Assembly: GCA_964242115.1 (NCBI GenBank)
Contig: CAXSZX010000007.1
Coordinates: 1 to 64,000 of the forward strand
DNA from: BOG-908 sp964242115
GTDB lineage: Bacteria > Pseudomonadota > Alphaproteobacteria > Acetobacterales > Acetobacteraceae
Direction of reading: 5' to 3'
Length of the DNA stretch: 64,000 bases
The position numbers and the translations under genes were made by a program. The notes under the pieces were generated by a model that was not told the DNA's origin, searched no databases, and saw nothing but the letters and a program-made list of their open reading frames with translations. Positions 17,879-29,217 of the stretch are shown here, in pieces (positions within the stretch are counted from its first letter, which is position 1; every line of letters starts with the position of its first letter).

Positions 17879-20154
17879 GCGGTGTCGCTGAAACGGTGCG
17901 TGCTGCCGGCGGCGGGCAGCCTCGAACCAGCCTGCTGACGGTGCCCCGGCCGCCCGCGGTCGACGCTGGCAACCTGCGGGGCGGGCTTGCTGCGTTGTGG
18001 CGGGAGCTTGCGCCCACACCGGGCCGGCTCGGCAACACGCTTCGTATCACCGGCCTCGTAATGGCTTGTGTCACGTTGTCCGAGGTGTTCCGGATGCCGG
18101 ACGCGGCCTTGTCCGCCTACATTGTGTTTTTCGTATCCAAAGGCGAGGCGGTCTCCACCATTGTCGATGCCGCGGTGGCGGGGACGGCGGTCGTGTCCGC
18201 CGTCTTCGTGACAATCGCCGTGTTCATGATCAGCCTGGCGGAACCGGCGCTGCGCATTTCGCTGGTCGCGCTGATGACATTCGCCGCCATGTTCCTGTCG
18301 CGCACGTCGCCGCTTGGACCGATATTCTTCGCCGCGGGCTTCATCATTGCCTACGGGCTGACGCTGGGTGACTCCGTTCTGCAGCTTTCCCTGGCACCCG
18401 AGTTCACGTCGAATGTGTCCGGCGTCGCGGCCCTCCCGGAACTCGCTTTCATCCCACCCGAGGAAGCGCTGTTGCATTTTCTCCTATGGCTGGCGGCCGC
18501 TGTGGCAATGCCGATCTGCCTTGTGATCGGCACGAACCTGGCGACGGGCCGAGACCCGGAACTGCTATGGCGCGAGGAAATGAGCGCCCGGCTCGACGCA
18601 GCCGCACGCTTCTGCTCAGGTGAGGCGGGCGCCCGGATTGTGCTCGCCCGCCTCGCTGGACAAGGCACCGGCGGCCTGGCCAAACTGGCCCATCTCGCCG
18701 GCATGCGGCACAAGGATGCGCACCGGTCGGCAGCTACGGCTGGCCTTTCGCACGCGGCAGGCAGGTTGTGCGTGGTGTTGCTCGCCTGGGCGCGGTTGCC
18801 AGGCGGCATGCGGGCGATTGATTTATCCCCCGCCGTCACGGCTTGCCGGGAGATCGAGCACGCGCTCCGCGGCAGCGATCTTTCCCCACCGGCGCCAGTT
18901 CCTTCGGTCAGAGCAACGCAATCGGGCGCCACCCGCCCGCTTGCGGTGGAACTGAACCGCACCCTGCAGGGGATGGCGCAACCCTTCGGCGGAGACAGTG
19001 CGGCGCGTGCGGCCGATGCTGGTACGAAGCTGGCTGATGCGCCTGCAAGCCGTGCCGCGCACCGCGTGATCGTGCCCGACGCATTCAGCAACCCGGCCTA
19101 TGCCAGATTCGCCTTCAAGGTAACGCTTGCCGTCATGCTCTGCTACATCGGCGAGTCGCTCGCCGACTGGCCGGGCATACACACCTGCATCATCACCTGC
19201 TTCTTCGTCTCCCTTGATACGGTGGGTGAGGCCGTACATAAGGCGGCACTTCGCGCGGTCGGCTGCCTGATCGGCGGGGCGCTCGGATTGTTCACCATCC
19301 TGCTGCTGATGCCCGTCATGACGGACGTGGGTGACCTCCTTCTTGTGGTCGGCGTGGTTACGTTGCTGGCAGCGTGGGTGGCCATGGGCAGCGAGCGTAG
19401 CTCCTACGCCGGCTGGCAGATCGCCATCGCCTTCTACTTGTCCACATTGCAAGGTTTCGGTCCGACGCTGGACATGGAAACAGCGCGTGACCGTATCGCC
19501 GGCATCCTAATCGGCGACTTCGTTGTGTTCGTGATCTTTACGACGATCTGGCCGGCGCGCGTGGCCGACTCGGTCCGGCGTGGCTTGGCGACTGGCCTGG
19601 ACCAGCTTGCTGAGCTGATAGGGCCCGCCGCCCTGGCCATGCCTGCCCCCGCAAACCCGGGCGCCGCGGACCCTGGCGCCGCCTTTATCCAATCGATCGA
19701 CCAGGCACGCGCCTTGCTGGTCAACGACCGTTACGACGTTCACGCGCTTAGCGGGAGCCAGCCCCGTCCGATCGACGCCGGCCTGCTCTTGCAGGTGCAA
19801 GCCCTGATTGTTCCGGTTTCGGCGATCCTGATATTAGGAGAGAGCCCCGAGTGGCACCTGATGGAGGAAGCGCCTCATGCAGCCGTGCTGTCGTATCACC
19901 GTGCGATGAGCGCGTGGCTTCAAGGCTGCGCCTCTTGGGTGCGTAGCGGGACGGGCGCTGCCGCCATGATGGCGACCTTGCCGCGGCCGCCCACCGCACA
20001 AGATTTGGATGTGGGATCCGAGCCGGCGCGAGAGCACGGCGCGGAACGCGCCACCTGGTATGCCGCGTTGCACCAGGACCTTCAGGCAATCCTGGACGAG
20101 GTGGGCCCGCCGACCTTACAACACACGCAACGCCGTGAGCCGGCAGTTGCTTGA
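17875..20154 (+). CDS. FUSC-family (AaeB-like) inner-membrane efflux protein
   Basis: A fusaric-acid-resistance-type transporter of about 759 residues. The first membrane block starts near TLRITGLVMACVTLSEVFRM and includes AYIVFFVSKGEAVSTIVDAA; the second starts near FAFKVTLAVMLCYIGESLAD and includes CIITCFFVSLDTVGEAVHKA. This is the two-half architecture with a cytoplasmic domain between and after. GTG 17875 is chosen because it overlaps the YtcA stop; the open frame continues upstream but only as a shadow of YtcA. Such pumps export aromatic acids or similar compounds with a HlyD adaptor and an outer-membrane factor, both present nearby. Confidence 0.9.
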   Translation: MSGVAETVRAAGGGQPRTSLLTVPRPPAVDAGNLRGGLAALWRELAPTPGRLGNTLRITGLVMACVTLSEVFRMPDAALSAYIVFFVSKGEAVSTIVDAAVAGTAVVSAVFVTIAVFMISLAEPALRISLVALMTFAAMFLSRTSPLGPIFFAAGFIIAYGLTLGDSVLQLSLAPEFTSNVSGVAALPELAFIPPEEALLHFLLWLAAAVAMPICLVIGTNLATGRDPELLWREEMSARLDAAARFCSGEAGARIVLARLAGQGTGGLAKLAHLAGMRHKDAHRSAATAGLSHAAGRLCVVLLAWARLPGGMRAIDLSPAVTACREIEHALRGSDLSPPAPVPSVRATQSGATRPLAVELNRTLQGMAQPFGGDSAARAADAGTKLADAPASRAAHRVIVPDAFSNPAYARFAFKVTLAVMLCYIGESLADWPGIHTCIITCFFVSLDTVGEAVHKAALRAVGCLIGGALGLFTILLLMPVMTDVGDLLLVVGVVTLLAAWVAMGSERSSYAGWQIAIAFYLSTLQGFGPTLDMETARDRIAGILIGDFVVFVIFTTIWPARVADSVRRGLATGLDQLAELIGPAALAMPAPANPGAADPGAAFIQSIDQARALLVNDRYDVHALSGSQPRPIDAGLLLQVQALIVPVSAILILGESPEWHLMEEAPHAAVLSYHRAMSAWLQGCASWVRSGTGAAAMMATLPRPPTAQDLDVGSEPAREHGAERATWYAALHQDLQAILDEVGPPTLQHTQRREPAVA

Positions 20155-20183
20155 GCGCGTTGCGGTGAAGCGGAGCGAAGGGA

Positions 20184-20330
20184 GGAAGATCTTCTTTTTT
20201 GAAAAAAAGAAGCCAAAAACTTTTGTCCTTGCGCATTTCAAAGGCCTCGGACCATCCGAAGGCATCCGTCTCTTGCAGATGCGGGGAAGCAAACGTTTTT
20301 TGGTTCTTTCTTTCAAAAAAGGATTGCTTG
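20184..20330. repeat. Palindromic A/T-arm repeat, copy 1
   Basis: Left arm CTTCTTTTTTGAAAAAAAGA, right arm near 20291-20330 with CGTTTTTTGGTTCTTTCTTT; the arms are near reverse complements. The spacer differs from most copies. It overlaps the start of the outer-membrane-factor gene and provides its first codons. Confidence 0.85.
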
Positions 20331-21820
20331 TTTTCTGCTGCGCGCAACTCGCCGGCTGCAACGACACGCGGGACCTCGCGCCTGCATCGCCCACCACGCC
20401 TTGGAAAATCCCGCACCAGGACGGTGCCCTGCCTAAACAACATGGTTCGGCTTCAGGCAGCCAAGACTTCGTGGTGCCTGCGGAAAACGCGCTGCCTTGG
20501 AGGATGGAGGGGCCGGACATCGATCCTGCCCGCACATACGGCCTTACCGACCTGATCGACGTGGCCGAACGGCGCAACAAGAACACCCGGATCGCCTGGG
20601 AACAGGCGCGCCAGACCGCCATCGAAGTCGGCGTGTCGCGCGCCGCTTACCTGCCTTCACTCATCGCCAGCGCGTTGGCGGGCTACGAGCGCCTCGCCTC
20701 GCCGTTCCCGACCAACCTCGTCCGGCAAGGCTACATCACGGCCGACGCCCAGGAATTCCTCCCCGAGTTGGCGGTCCGCTACCTGCTGTTCGATTTCGGC
20801 GCGCGGGCGGCCGCGAGCCAGGCCGCCGAGCAGCTTTCCTTTGCGTCCAACGTGGCGTTCACCGCGGCGCATCAGACGCTGATCCTGGACGTGGCCAAAG
20901 CCTATTTCGTGCTCGACAGCGTCGACGCGCAGCTCAGGGCAGCCCGGCAGGCATTGACGAACGCAACGCTTCTGCAGCAATCGGCGGAAGCGATGTTCAG
21001 ACGCGGGCTCGGCACGATCGTCAACGTGCAGCTGACACGCCGCGGCACGGCCCAGGCGCGTTTCGACATTGCATCGGCCAGCACCGCGCAGTCCGATGCG
21101 ATGGACAGCCTGCTGTCAGTGCTTGAATTGCCGCCGACGACCCGGTTGCGTGTCGCTGACAGCTCCACGCAACCTCTCAAGCACGACACGGAAACGACCG
21201 TGGACCGGCTTATGCACGACGCGTTGCGCAACAGGCCGGACCTGTTGGCCGACCTGGCGCGCCTGCGGGCGAGCGAAGCGGGCATTGCCGAGGCACGCTC
21301 CGAATTCTATCCGAAAATCTCGGTAAGCGCGAACGTGCAAGGCAATATCGGCCAGATCAGCGTGGACGGGAGCCGCTATGAAGGCATTGAGCAGCCGCAG
21401 GCGGGCCTGTTCTTGCGGTTCGACTGGCCGATCTTCCAAGGCGGCCTGCTGCGCAACCGCCTGCACATCGCGGAGTCCAAAAGTGCGGAAGCGGAAGATG
21501 CACTGGAAGAAGGCAGCGAGCAGTCACTCCGGCAGGTGGCGCTGGCCTACGACCAGGTAGAAAGCGGTCTCAGCCAATACGACGCCGCCTTGGCGTTGCA
21601 ATCGGCATCACAGGCCGCATTCGATGGTGCCAGCCAAGCCTATCTTCACGGCGTGGGAACTTTGACCGATGCTGTCAACACGCAGACCGCGCTGGCCTCG
21701 GCGCAGGCTTCCGTGGTGAAGGCGCATGCGCAATCGCTCATCAATGCGGCGGCCCTGGCCTTCGCAACAGGCAGCCTGACGTCCAGCACGGCGCCGGGCC
21801 TTCCTGCTACGGCACCATGA
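20279..21820 (+). CDS. Outer-membrane factor (TolC/NodT-like) lipoprotein
   Basis: The outer-membrane channel of a tripartite efflux system. From ATG 20279 the product is 513 residues. A type II signal ends GLLVFCCAQLAGC with Cys at about residue 27, followed by two outer-membrane-efflux domains: ITADAQEFLPELAVRYLLFD in the first and FRFDWPIFQGG-like RFDWPIFQGGLLRNRLH in the second, with long helices rich in Ala/Gln. The first 17 or so codons, including part of the hydrophobic core, lie within the right arm of a palindromic repeat, so the present signal peptide seems to be partly repeat-derived. The frame is open upstream to 20009, through the repeat. It is 124 bases after the FUSC gene and is probably co-transcribed with it. 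Confidence 0.85.
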   Translation: MRGSKRFLVLSFKKGLLVFCCAQLAGCNDTRDLAPASPTTPWKIPHQDGALPKQHGSASGSQDFVVPAENALPWRMEGPDIDPARTYGLTDLIDVAERRNKNTRIAWEQARQTAIEVGVSRAAYLPSLIASALAGYERLASPFPTNLVRQGYITADAQEFLPELAVRYLLFDFGARAAASQAAEQLSFASNVAFTAAHQTLILDVAKAYFVLDSVDAQLRAARQALTNATLLQQSAEAMFRRGLGTIVNVQLTRRGTAQARFDIASASTAQSDAMDSLLSVLELPPTTRLRVADSSTQPLKHDTETTVDRLMHDALRNRPDLLADLARLRASEAGIAEARSEFYPKISVSANVQGNIGQISVDGSRYEGIEQPQAGLFLRFDWPIFQGGLLRNRLHIAESKSAEAEDALEEGSEQSLRQVALAYDQVESGLSQYDAALALQSASQAAFDGASQAYLHGVGTLTDAVNTQTALASAQASVVKAHAQSLINAAALAFATGSLTSSTAPGLPATAP

Positions 21821-21856
21821 TTTTCAGCGTTTCCCCAACCGAAGCTTGATTGGAAC

Positions 21857-22477
21857 GTGGAAACGATCTCGTTCCTGACGGTTGGGTTATCGGCGGGGGT
21901 GAGCGTCTGCACCGGCTATGTCAGCGTCCTGTTCAACTACAGCCGCCAGCGCCAGCGCCAGCGCCGCATCTACGGCCTGGCTCTGCTGGCCGAGGTGAAG
22001 GCCCTGCAAAAGATGTCCCGCCAATATTACGGAAAGTTCGCAGTGGGACGGATGAACCTGCAAGACAGCCGCTTGCCGAAACTGCGATTTGGCACGACAG
22101 AGACGGCCGTATTTAACAATGTCGCCGGGAACGTGGGCCTGTTCTCGGCGAAAACCGCTATTCTGGTGATCGAGTACTATAGCACAGCTCGCAATGTGGC
22201 GGCCCAGGCACAAACCCTTGTGGAGTTGCAGGACAGAGGTGGCATAACCGAGGCGGATCTACGCGACAGTCTCGCGGATCATCTCCGCTTCTTGCGGGCA
22301 GCTCGTCGCCACGGCGCATTGGCCGTGCGAAGTTTGCGCAGGGAGACGCCGAACGACCTCCACCATATGGCAAAGCGCTGCCGTCGACGCATGCGGGGCC
22401 GTGCTCACCGGATGGGCCTGTACTTTGCGGCGGCATTCAGCAAGACTTCACTCTTGAACGCGAGGTTTCGATCGTGA
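21857..22477 (+). CDS. Uncharacterised membrane-anchored protein, duplicated copy A
   Basis: About 206 residues of no recognised family. One N-terminal hydrophobic helix (FLTVGLSAGVSVCTGYVSVLF) is followed by a strikingly basic repeat RQRQRQRR and the block IYGLALLAEVKALQKMSRQYYG. It then continues as soluble helical sequence with VFNNVAGNVGLFS and IEYYSTARN. A clear paralogue lies in inverted orientation at 24563-25201. The start is GTG 21857. The stop shares GTGA with a following 50-residue ORF. It is downstream of the efflux genes on the same strand. Membrane tethering is inferred from the helix; no function can be assigned. Confidence 0.75.
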   Translation: METISFLTVGLSAGVSVCTGYVSVLFNYSRQRQRQRRIYGLALLAEVKALQKMSRQYYGKFAVGRMNLQDSRLPKLRFGTTETAVFNNVAGNVGLFSAKTAILVIEYYSTARNVAAQAQTLVELQDRGGITEADLRDSLADHLRFLRAARRHGALAVRSLRRETPNDLHHMAKRCRRRMRGRAHRMGLYFAAAFSKTSLLNARFRS

Positions 22478-22626
22478 TCAAGCACCTAGCAACCTCGTCA
22501 GGCGCGGCGTGCCTCGAGTCCCGAGCAGAAATCATGTTCCTGATTAACCTGTCCTCGGCGATGGTGCGGTCAGTGGTTGCAGGCACGATTTCAGCTGGCG
22601 ATACCAAGCTGGTCGGTCATGCGTGA
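22474..22626 (+). CDS. Small ORF bridging two genes
   Basis: A 50-residue frame starting GTG 22474 inside the stop of copy A (GTGA) and ending at TGA 22624-22626 inside the start of the next gene (ATGCGTGA). The product reads VIKHLATSSGAACLESRAEI, then MFLINLSSAMVRSVVAGTIS and a short polar end. The double overlap is typical of translationally coupled operon genes, which is the main support. No homologous family was recognised. It could instead be the decayed C-terminal tail of a longer protein. Confidence 0.4.
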   Translation: MIKHLATSSGAACLESRAEIMFLINLSSAMVRSVVAGTISAGDTKLVGHA

Positions 22627-23110
22627 CCTTCTGACCGGGCTGGGCACGGCGCTGACGGTCGCGGTGCTTGGATTGCTGGCGATAAAGGGTGGCATCTCTT
22701 CTGCCAGCGCCGCGGATTCAGCCAGAGATCTGGGTTTCCTGCTGACGCTTTTGTTCGGTATCTCGTCGGCGGTTTGGTGGCACCAGTCGGCCACCTTGGC
22801 GAACGAGCTCGTTGACCAGGAAAAGCCGGATGGGCAGCGGCAGAAGGATTCCAATACGCTGAGCGGCGCTGCAGCGACCCTGACCGCCCTCGCCTTGATA
22901 GCGAGCGTCTTCACCAGCCTGCCCTGGCTATCGGTCGAGAGCTGGCTGTGTGCGCTTGGCCTGCTTCTGGTGATCGCCATGTCGGGTGACGATATCAGGC
23001 AGGCAGCACGCATCTCGCTCAGGGAGGGACTGACGCCACGATCGATTTTTGGCTTTTCGGTGATCGGGGCGTTGTTCCTTGCATTTATTTGGCATCGCTT
23101 GACCGAGTGA
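22619..23110 (+). CDS. Small four-helix membrane protein, unknown function
   Basis: About 163 residues with four hydrophobic segments: LGTALTVAVLGLLAI, LGFLLTLLFGISSAVWW, ATLTALALIASVFTSLPWL together with WLCALGLLLVIAMSG, and FGFSVIGALFLAFIW. ATG 22619 overlaps the preceding small ORF by eight bases and is preferred over a TTG at 22577. A charged loop DQEKPDGQRQKDSN lies between helices 2 and 3. It ends just before a palindromic repeat that could terminate the transcript. No family was recognised. Confidence 0.65.
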   Translation: MRDLLTGLGTALTVAVLGLLAIKGGISSASAADSARDLGFLLTLLFGISSAVWWHQSATLANELVDQEKPDGQRQKDSNTLSGAAATLTALALIASVFTSLPWLSVESWLCALGLLLVIAMSGDDIRQAARISLREGLTPRSIFGFSVIGALFLAFIWHRLTE

Positions 23111-23126
23111 TGCGTGAAAAGTTTGT

Positions 23127-23285
23127 AAGGCAATGCAAGGCATTCGTTTTTGAAGAAAGAAGCAAAAAACTTTTGTCCCGATGCTGCTTCAGATGTCTCG
23201 ATGCCTCTAGAAGCACCCGGCTAATTCAGATGCCAGGGAACAAAAGTTTTTTGGTCCTTTTTCCAAAAAAGGACTGCTTTCTTTT
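23127..23285. repeat. Palindromic A/T-arm repeat, copy 2
   Basis: Arms are TTCGTTTTTGAAGAAAGAAG and, inverted, GGTCCTTTTTCCAAAAAAGG. The spacer is longer than in most copies and includes its own short dyad. It lies between two convergent genes (stop at 23110 and stop at 23365). Confidence 0.85.
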
Positions 23286-23364
23286 CGTGAGATAACGCAA
23301 AGTCCGGTTGGTATCCCGCTTACGCTGCATAAGTCTTAGTAACGACAAACGACGGGTTGCGGGA

Positions 23365-24465
23365 CTAACCTGCTGGGATGGTGAGGACGGCACTCGGCCC
23401 ATGACTGGTTCTGGCGAGTGCCAGGAGTATCTGCACCAGCGAAAAACCTATTTTGCTGGAAAAGTCCCGTTGCGAGATCCAGAACAAGGTGCCACCGAAA
23501 TAAATCTCGACAAAACTGTCAGATTCCTTGCGCGGTCCGGAATGAATGATGACAGGCAGACGCCCGCCGCCCTCATCGGGCACCGTCGGCACGGTCCGCC
23601 CGCTGGCGAGATCGGCCGCAGGCGCGTCCACACCATTGGCCAACTCGCCCAGCACGCCGAGCATCGACCGGGTCAGGATCGCCACCCCGCCGGGTTTGGC
23701 AGGCGTCCGCCCGTAAATCACTTCGAACTCCCTGGCGTCCGCGCGCAATCCAAGCAACTGCCTGACACGTAACCCTGTCTGCGACAGGGCCGCATCCTGC
23801 GTGACTCTGATCGTGGCAAAAACGTGAGGCGGCGCGGCGGTTTTCGTGTCGCCCGGTTTGGCCCCGTGTTCGATCCGCACGTCAAGTAGCCCCGCGATCT
23901 GCAACTGACGCAGGAGATGCAGCAGCTCGAAGAACTCTGCTGAGCCGGCGCCGGCATTACCGGTCAGCAGAGCCGCATTGTTCAGGCCGTTAATCGATTG
24001 CACCACAAGCCGGAACAGCGTGTCGATCGGCAGTCCGCCGAGTGCGAGCGGCAGGATGGCGGCCGGCGACAGAGGACGCAGCAGGCTGTCGGCGAACTGA
24101 TCGCCGGTTAGCGGCTGGTACGTAAAGGTCGGGCTCTCCTGCTGTTGCACCGACCCGCTTCCGCCGAGATAGCTGTTGGCGCCAGCTCGTGGGAAGGCTT
24201 CGAAGCTGCCGGACAGGTTGCGTTGCAACTGGTATCCGGAGATGATTTGCGTAAGATCGATAAAGATAGGCGCCTCCGCATAGCGCAGGCGGACGACATT
24301 GAGCAGCATCTGCTGCTTCTCGAAGTCTGATAAGGAACGCGAGTAGTCGATCTCGTCCTTGGCAAGGCGCTGCGGTCCTATGGTGACGCAGGCGCAAAGC
24401 GGGATCACGCCTATCAGAGGCAGCCACGCGAAAGACTTGCCAGAGCGATAAGTGATCAAGCGCAC
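23365..24465 (-). CDS. Predicted lipoprotein, unknown function
   Basis: About 366 residues. The start is GTG 24465 with GAGGAT a few bases upstream. A type II signal ends IPLCAC, with the modified Cys near residue 24. The mature protein begins with a helical block, DYSRSLSDFEKQQMLLNVVR, followed by a Gly/Ser-rich middle (LGGSGSVQQQ) and a C-terminal region with EIYFGGTLFWISQRDF. Proteins with the 'EKQQMLLNVVRLRY' type block occur as hypothetical lipoproteins in proteobacteria, but I know no assigned role. It follows copy B of the duplicated protein by about 100 bases on the same strand. Confidence 0.75.
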   Translation of the reverse strand: MRLITYRSGKSFAWLPLIGVIPLCACVTIGPQRLAKDEIDYSRSLSDFEKQQMLLNVVRLRYAEAPIFIDLTQIISGYQLQRNLSGSFEAFPRAGANSYLGGSGSVQQQESPTFTYQPLTGDQFADSLLRPLSPAAILPLALGGLPIDTLFRLVVQSINGLNNAALLTGNAGAGSAEFFELLHLLRQLQIAGLLDVRIEHGAKPGDTKTAAPPHVFATIRVTQDAALSQTGLRVRQLLGLRADAREFEVIYGRTPAKPGGVAILTRSMLGVLGELANGVDAPAADLASGRTVPTVPDEGGGRLPVIIHSGPRKESDSFVEIYFGGTLFWISQRDFSSKIGFSLVQILLALARTSHGPSAVLTIPAG

Positions 24466-24562
24466 CGATCCTCAAAGCATTTCGTGCGTCGGTCGGCATC
24501 AATCATGAACTGCAAAACTGGTGAATTGCTGATATCAGATGGCCTTCTGGTTCAGTCTCGGT

Positions 24563-25201
24563 TCAGGAATGCGGGATCTGGTTTGTCACGAGGCCTGCAG
24601 CCTCGGATGGCGCCGGCGTTGCGGAACGACCCATACGTTGCCGAAAACGACGCCACTGCATCGTCAAAGCCAGCCTGATATAACGGATTTTCTCACTCAT
24701 GTCGGTCGGTGTTTCGCGGCGGAGAAGCCTAACAACGAATTCACCATTACGCTGGGTGATCCGAAGAAAGTGAAGGTGGTCGACAAGTTCTTCGCGCAGC
24801 ATCTTGTTGTCGATGGAACCGTTAGCCTGTGCCTCGACCAGGTTCTGGGCCTGCGAGGTGAGATTGCGTACACTGCTGTAATACTCGATGACGCTGACCG
24901 CAATTTCAGTCGAGAACAACCCGACGTTGCAAGCCACGTTGTTGAAGACCGTAGTGTCAGCGCTGCTGAAACGCAGCTTTGGAAGCCGGAATGACTCGAA
25001 ATCCTCGTCCGTGCTGACGAATGTACCATAATACTGCCGCGCCAGCTTCTGCAGCGCCTTGATCTCAGCAAGCAGGGCAAGTCCATAGATGCGGCGCTGG
25101 CGCTGGCGCTGGCGATTATAGTTGAAAAGCACGCCGACATAGCCGGTGACGATGCTGGCTGCACCGGACAGTGCCACGGTTAGGAACGAGACCTGGGTCA
25201 T
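24563..25201 (-). CDS. Uncharacterised membrane-anchored protein, duplicated copy B
   Basis: Paralogue of the protein at 21857-22477 and about 212 residues long. It has the same plan: an N-terminal helix (FLTVALSGAASIVTGYVGVLF), RQRQRQRR, IYGLALLAEIKALQKLARQYYG, then VFNNVACNVGLFS and IEYYSSVRN. ATG 25201 is preferred to a longer frame because GGAAG lies seven bases upstream. The C-terminus diverges from copy A. It is oriented toward copy A, with three other genes between, so the duplication is inverted. Function unknown. Confidence 0.75.
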   Translation of the reverse strand: MTQVSFLTVALSGAASIVTGYVGVLFNYNRQRQRQRRIYGLALLAEIKALQKLARQYYGTFVSTDEDFESFRLPKLRFSSADTTVFNNVACNVGLFSTEIAVSVIEYYSSVRNLTSQAQNLVEAQANGSIDNKMLREELVDHLHFLRITQRNGEFVVRLLRRETPTDMSEKIRYIRLALTMQWRRFRQRMGRSATPAPSEAAGLVTNQIPHS

Positions 25202-25489
25202 GTCGTGCTTCCTGCCTTCTACGTCCATCTCACGGGCTGAATGTGCAAGGAGTAACAAGGTATGATCTAGACAGACAGACGGCAGAGGCGCTCCATCCGG
25301 GATCGCAACTTGACTTTAAATCGACCAGTCACCCTGTGACCGCCTTGCGTATATGACCGCCTTGCGTCCGCGCGCGCCGGCTCTGGCCGCGGTCCTAATC
25401 TTTCGCCCGCCCCGATGATCCTACCATCGTCTCAGGCGTAAAGACAAAATGTAAGTCCGCAAAACGTCTCCGGCCGAAGGAAATTCACA

Positions 25490-26497
25490 GTGGTGAAACG
25501 TGGCTCGAATAGAGAGAGCGAGTTGGCCCTTCGAAGCCTGGACTTGAACCTACTGCACGTATTCGAGGCCGTTATGCGGCACAGGAGCGTCAGTGCCACT
25601 GGGCGAGAGCTTGGGCTGACCGCGTCTGCCGTGAGCCACGCGCTCACGCGACTGCGCAAGGCACTCAGTGACGAACTGTTCGTGGCAGGGCCGTCCGGGA
25701 TGGAGCCTACGCCGCGCGCGCTCGAGCTGGCCCCCCGGGTGAGCGACGGGATGCAGCGTCTCCTCGATGCTTTGGACAACCGCCCGTTCGTGGCCGCCGA
25801 ATCTATCCGCACGTTCACCATCGCCGCCACGGATTACCCAACGACAGCCTGGCTCCCCTATTTAGTTGCCCGCCTCATAAGCAACGCGCCCCACACAGCC
25901 TTGCGGGCCTTTCCCATCGGCCGGCTGGACACGGTCCGGCTGCTCGACGAAGGACGGGTGGACCTGATCCTGGGCTGGTTTGATGACGTTCCGGATCGCC
26001 TGCGCCGCACCACCATTGTCGTGGAACATGAGTCCTTAATCGTGCGGGTCGGTCACCCCTTGACGCGCGGAACACTTACGAAAAAAGCGTTGCTGGACTA
26101 TCCCTATGTGGTGGTGGAAGTGACCGGGAGCGAGAACCAGGGTGCGGATGGTTTTCTCGACGATCGCGGCCTAATGCGACGGAACTGGATCGACAGATTC
26201 CTGATCGAGAGCGGGGAACCAAGTTCGTCAGCGCGCGTCCCGGTGACCGTTCCAACCTACGCACCGGTGCCGCAGATCGTCGCCATGACTGACATGGTGG
26301 CGACCATGCCGCGGCAATTGGCGCGGCAGGCCGTGCAAGCGGGCAAAGTGGTCATGCTCGAACTCCCTTACGAGCCATTGAAAGTCAATGTCGAGGCGAT
26401 CTGGCATCAGCGTTCGGACCGCGACCAGGCGCTGAACTGGCTGGTGGCCGAGTTCGTTGCCGCGACAGCGGGTGCAGGCGCCGAGCTGACCGGATGA
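25490..26497 (+). CDS. LysR-family transcriptional regulator
   Basis: About 335 residues. The winged HTH is LDLNLLHVFEAVMRHRSVSA through TGRELGLTASAVSHALTRLR (residues 18-56), followed by DELFVAGPSGMEPT, the usual linker start. The C-terminal effector domain begins near IRTFTIAATDYPT and keeps VDLILGWFDDVP. The start is GTG 25490 or GTG 25493. It ends 15 bases before the convergent glucosidase gene and is divergent from copy B. Its target may be a neighbouring operon, but no operator was identified. Confidence 0.92.
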   Translation: MVKRGSNRESELALRSLDLNLLHVFEAVMRHRSVSATGRELGLTASAVSHALTRLRKALSDELFVAGPSGMEPTPRALELAPRVSDGMQRLLDALDNRPFVAAESIRTFTIAATDYPTTAWLPYLVARLISNAPHTALRAFPIGRLDTVRLLDEGRVDLILGWFDDVPDRLRRTTIVVEHESLIVRVGHPLTRGTLTKKALLDYPYVVVEVTGSENQGADGFLDDRGLMRRNWIDRFLIESGEPSSSARVPVTVPTYAPVPQIVAMTDMVATMPRQLARQAVQAGKVVMLELPYEPLKVNVEAIWHQRSDRDQALNWLVAEFVAATAGAGAELTG

Positions 26498-26512
26498 GCC
26501 GAACGCTGCCTC

Positions 26513-29200
<2,688 letters not shown>

Positions 29201-29217
29201 GTTCAACTCCTGTGCAG

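Noticed and set aside
24484..24994. Plus-strand frames opposite duplicated copy B
   Set aside because: They are shadows of the minus-strand paralogue, whose sequence is conserved with copy A.
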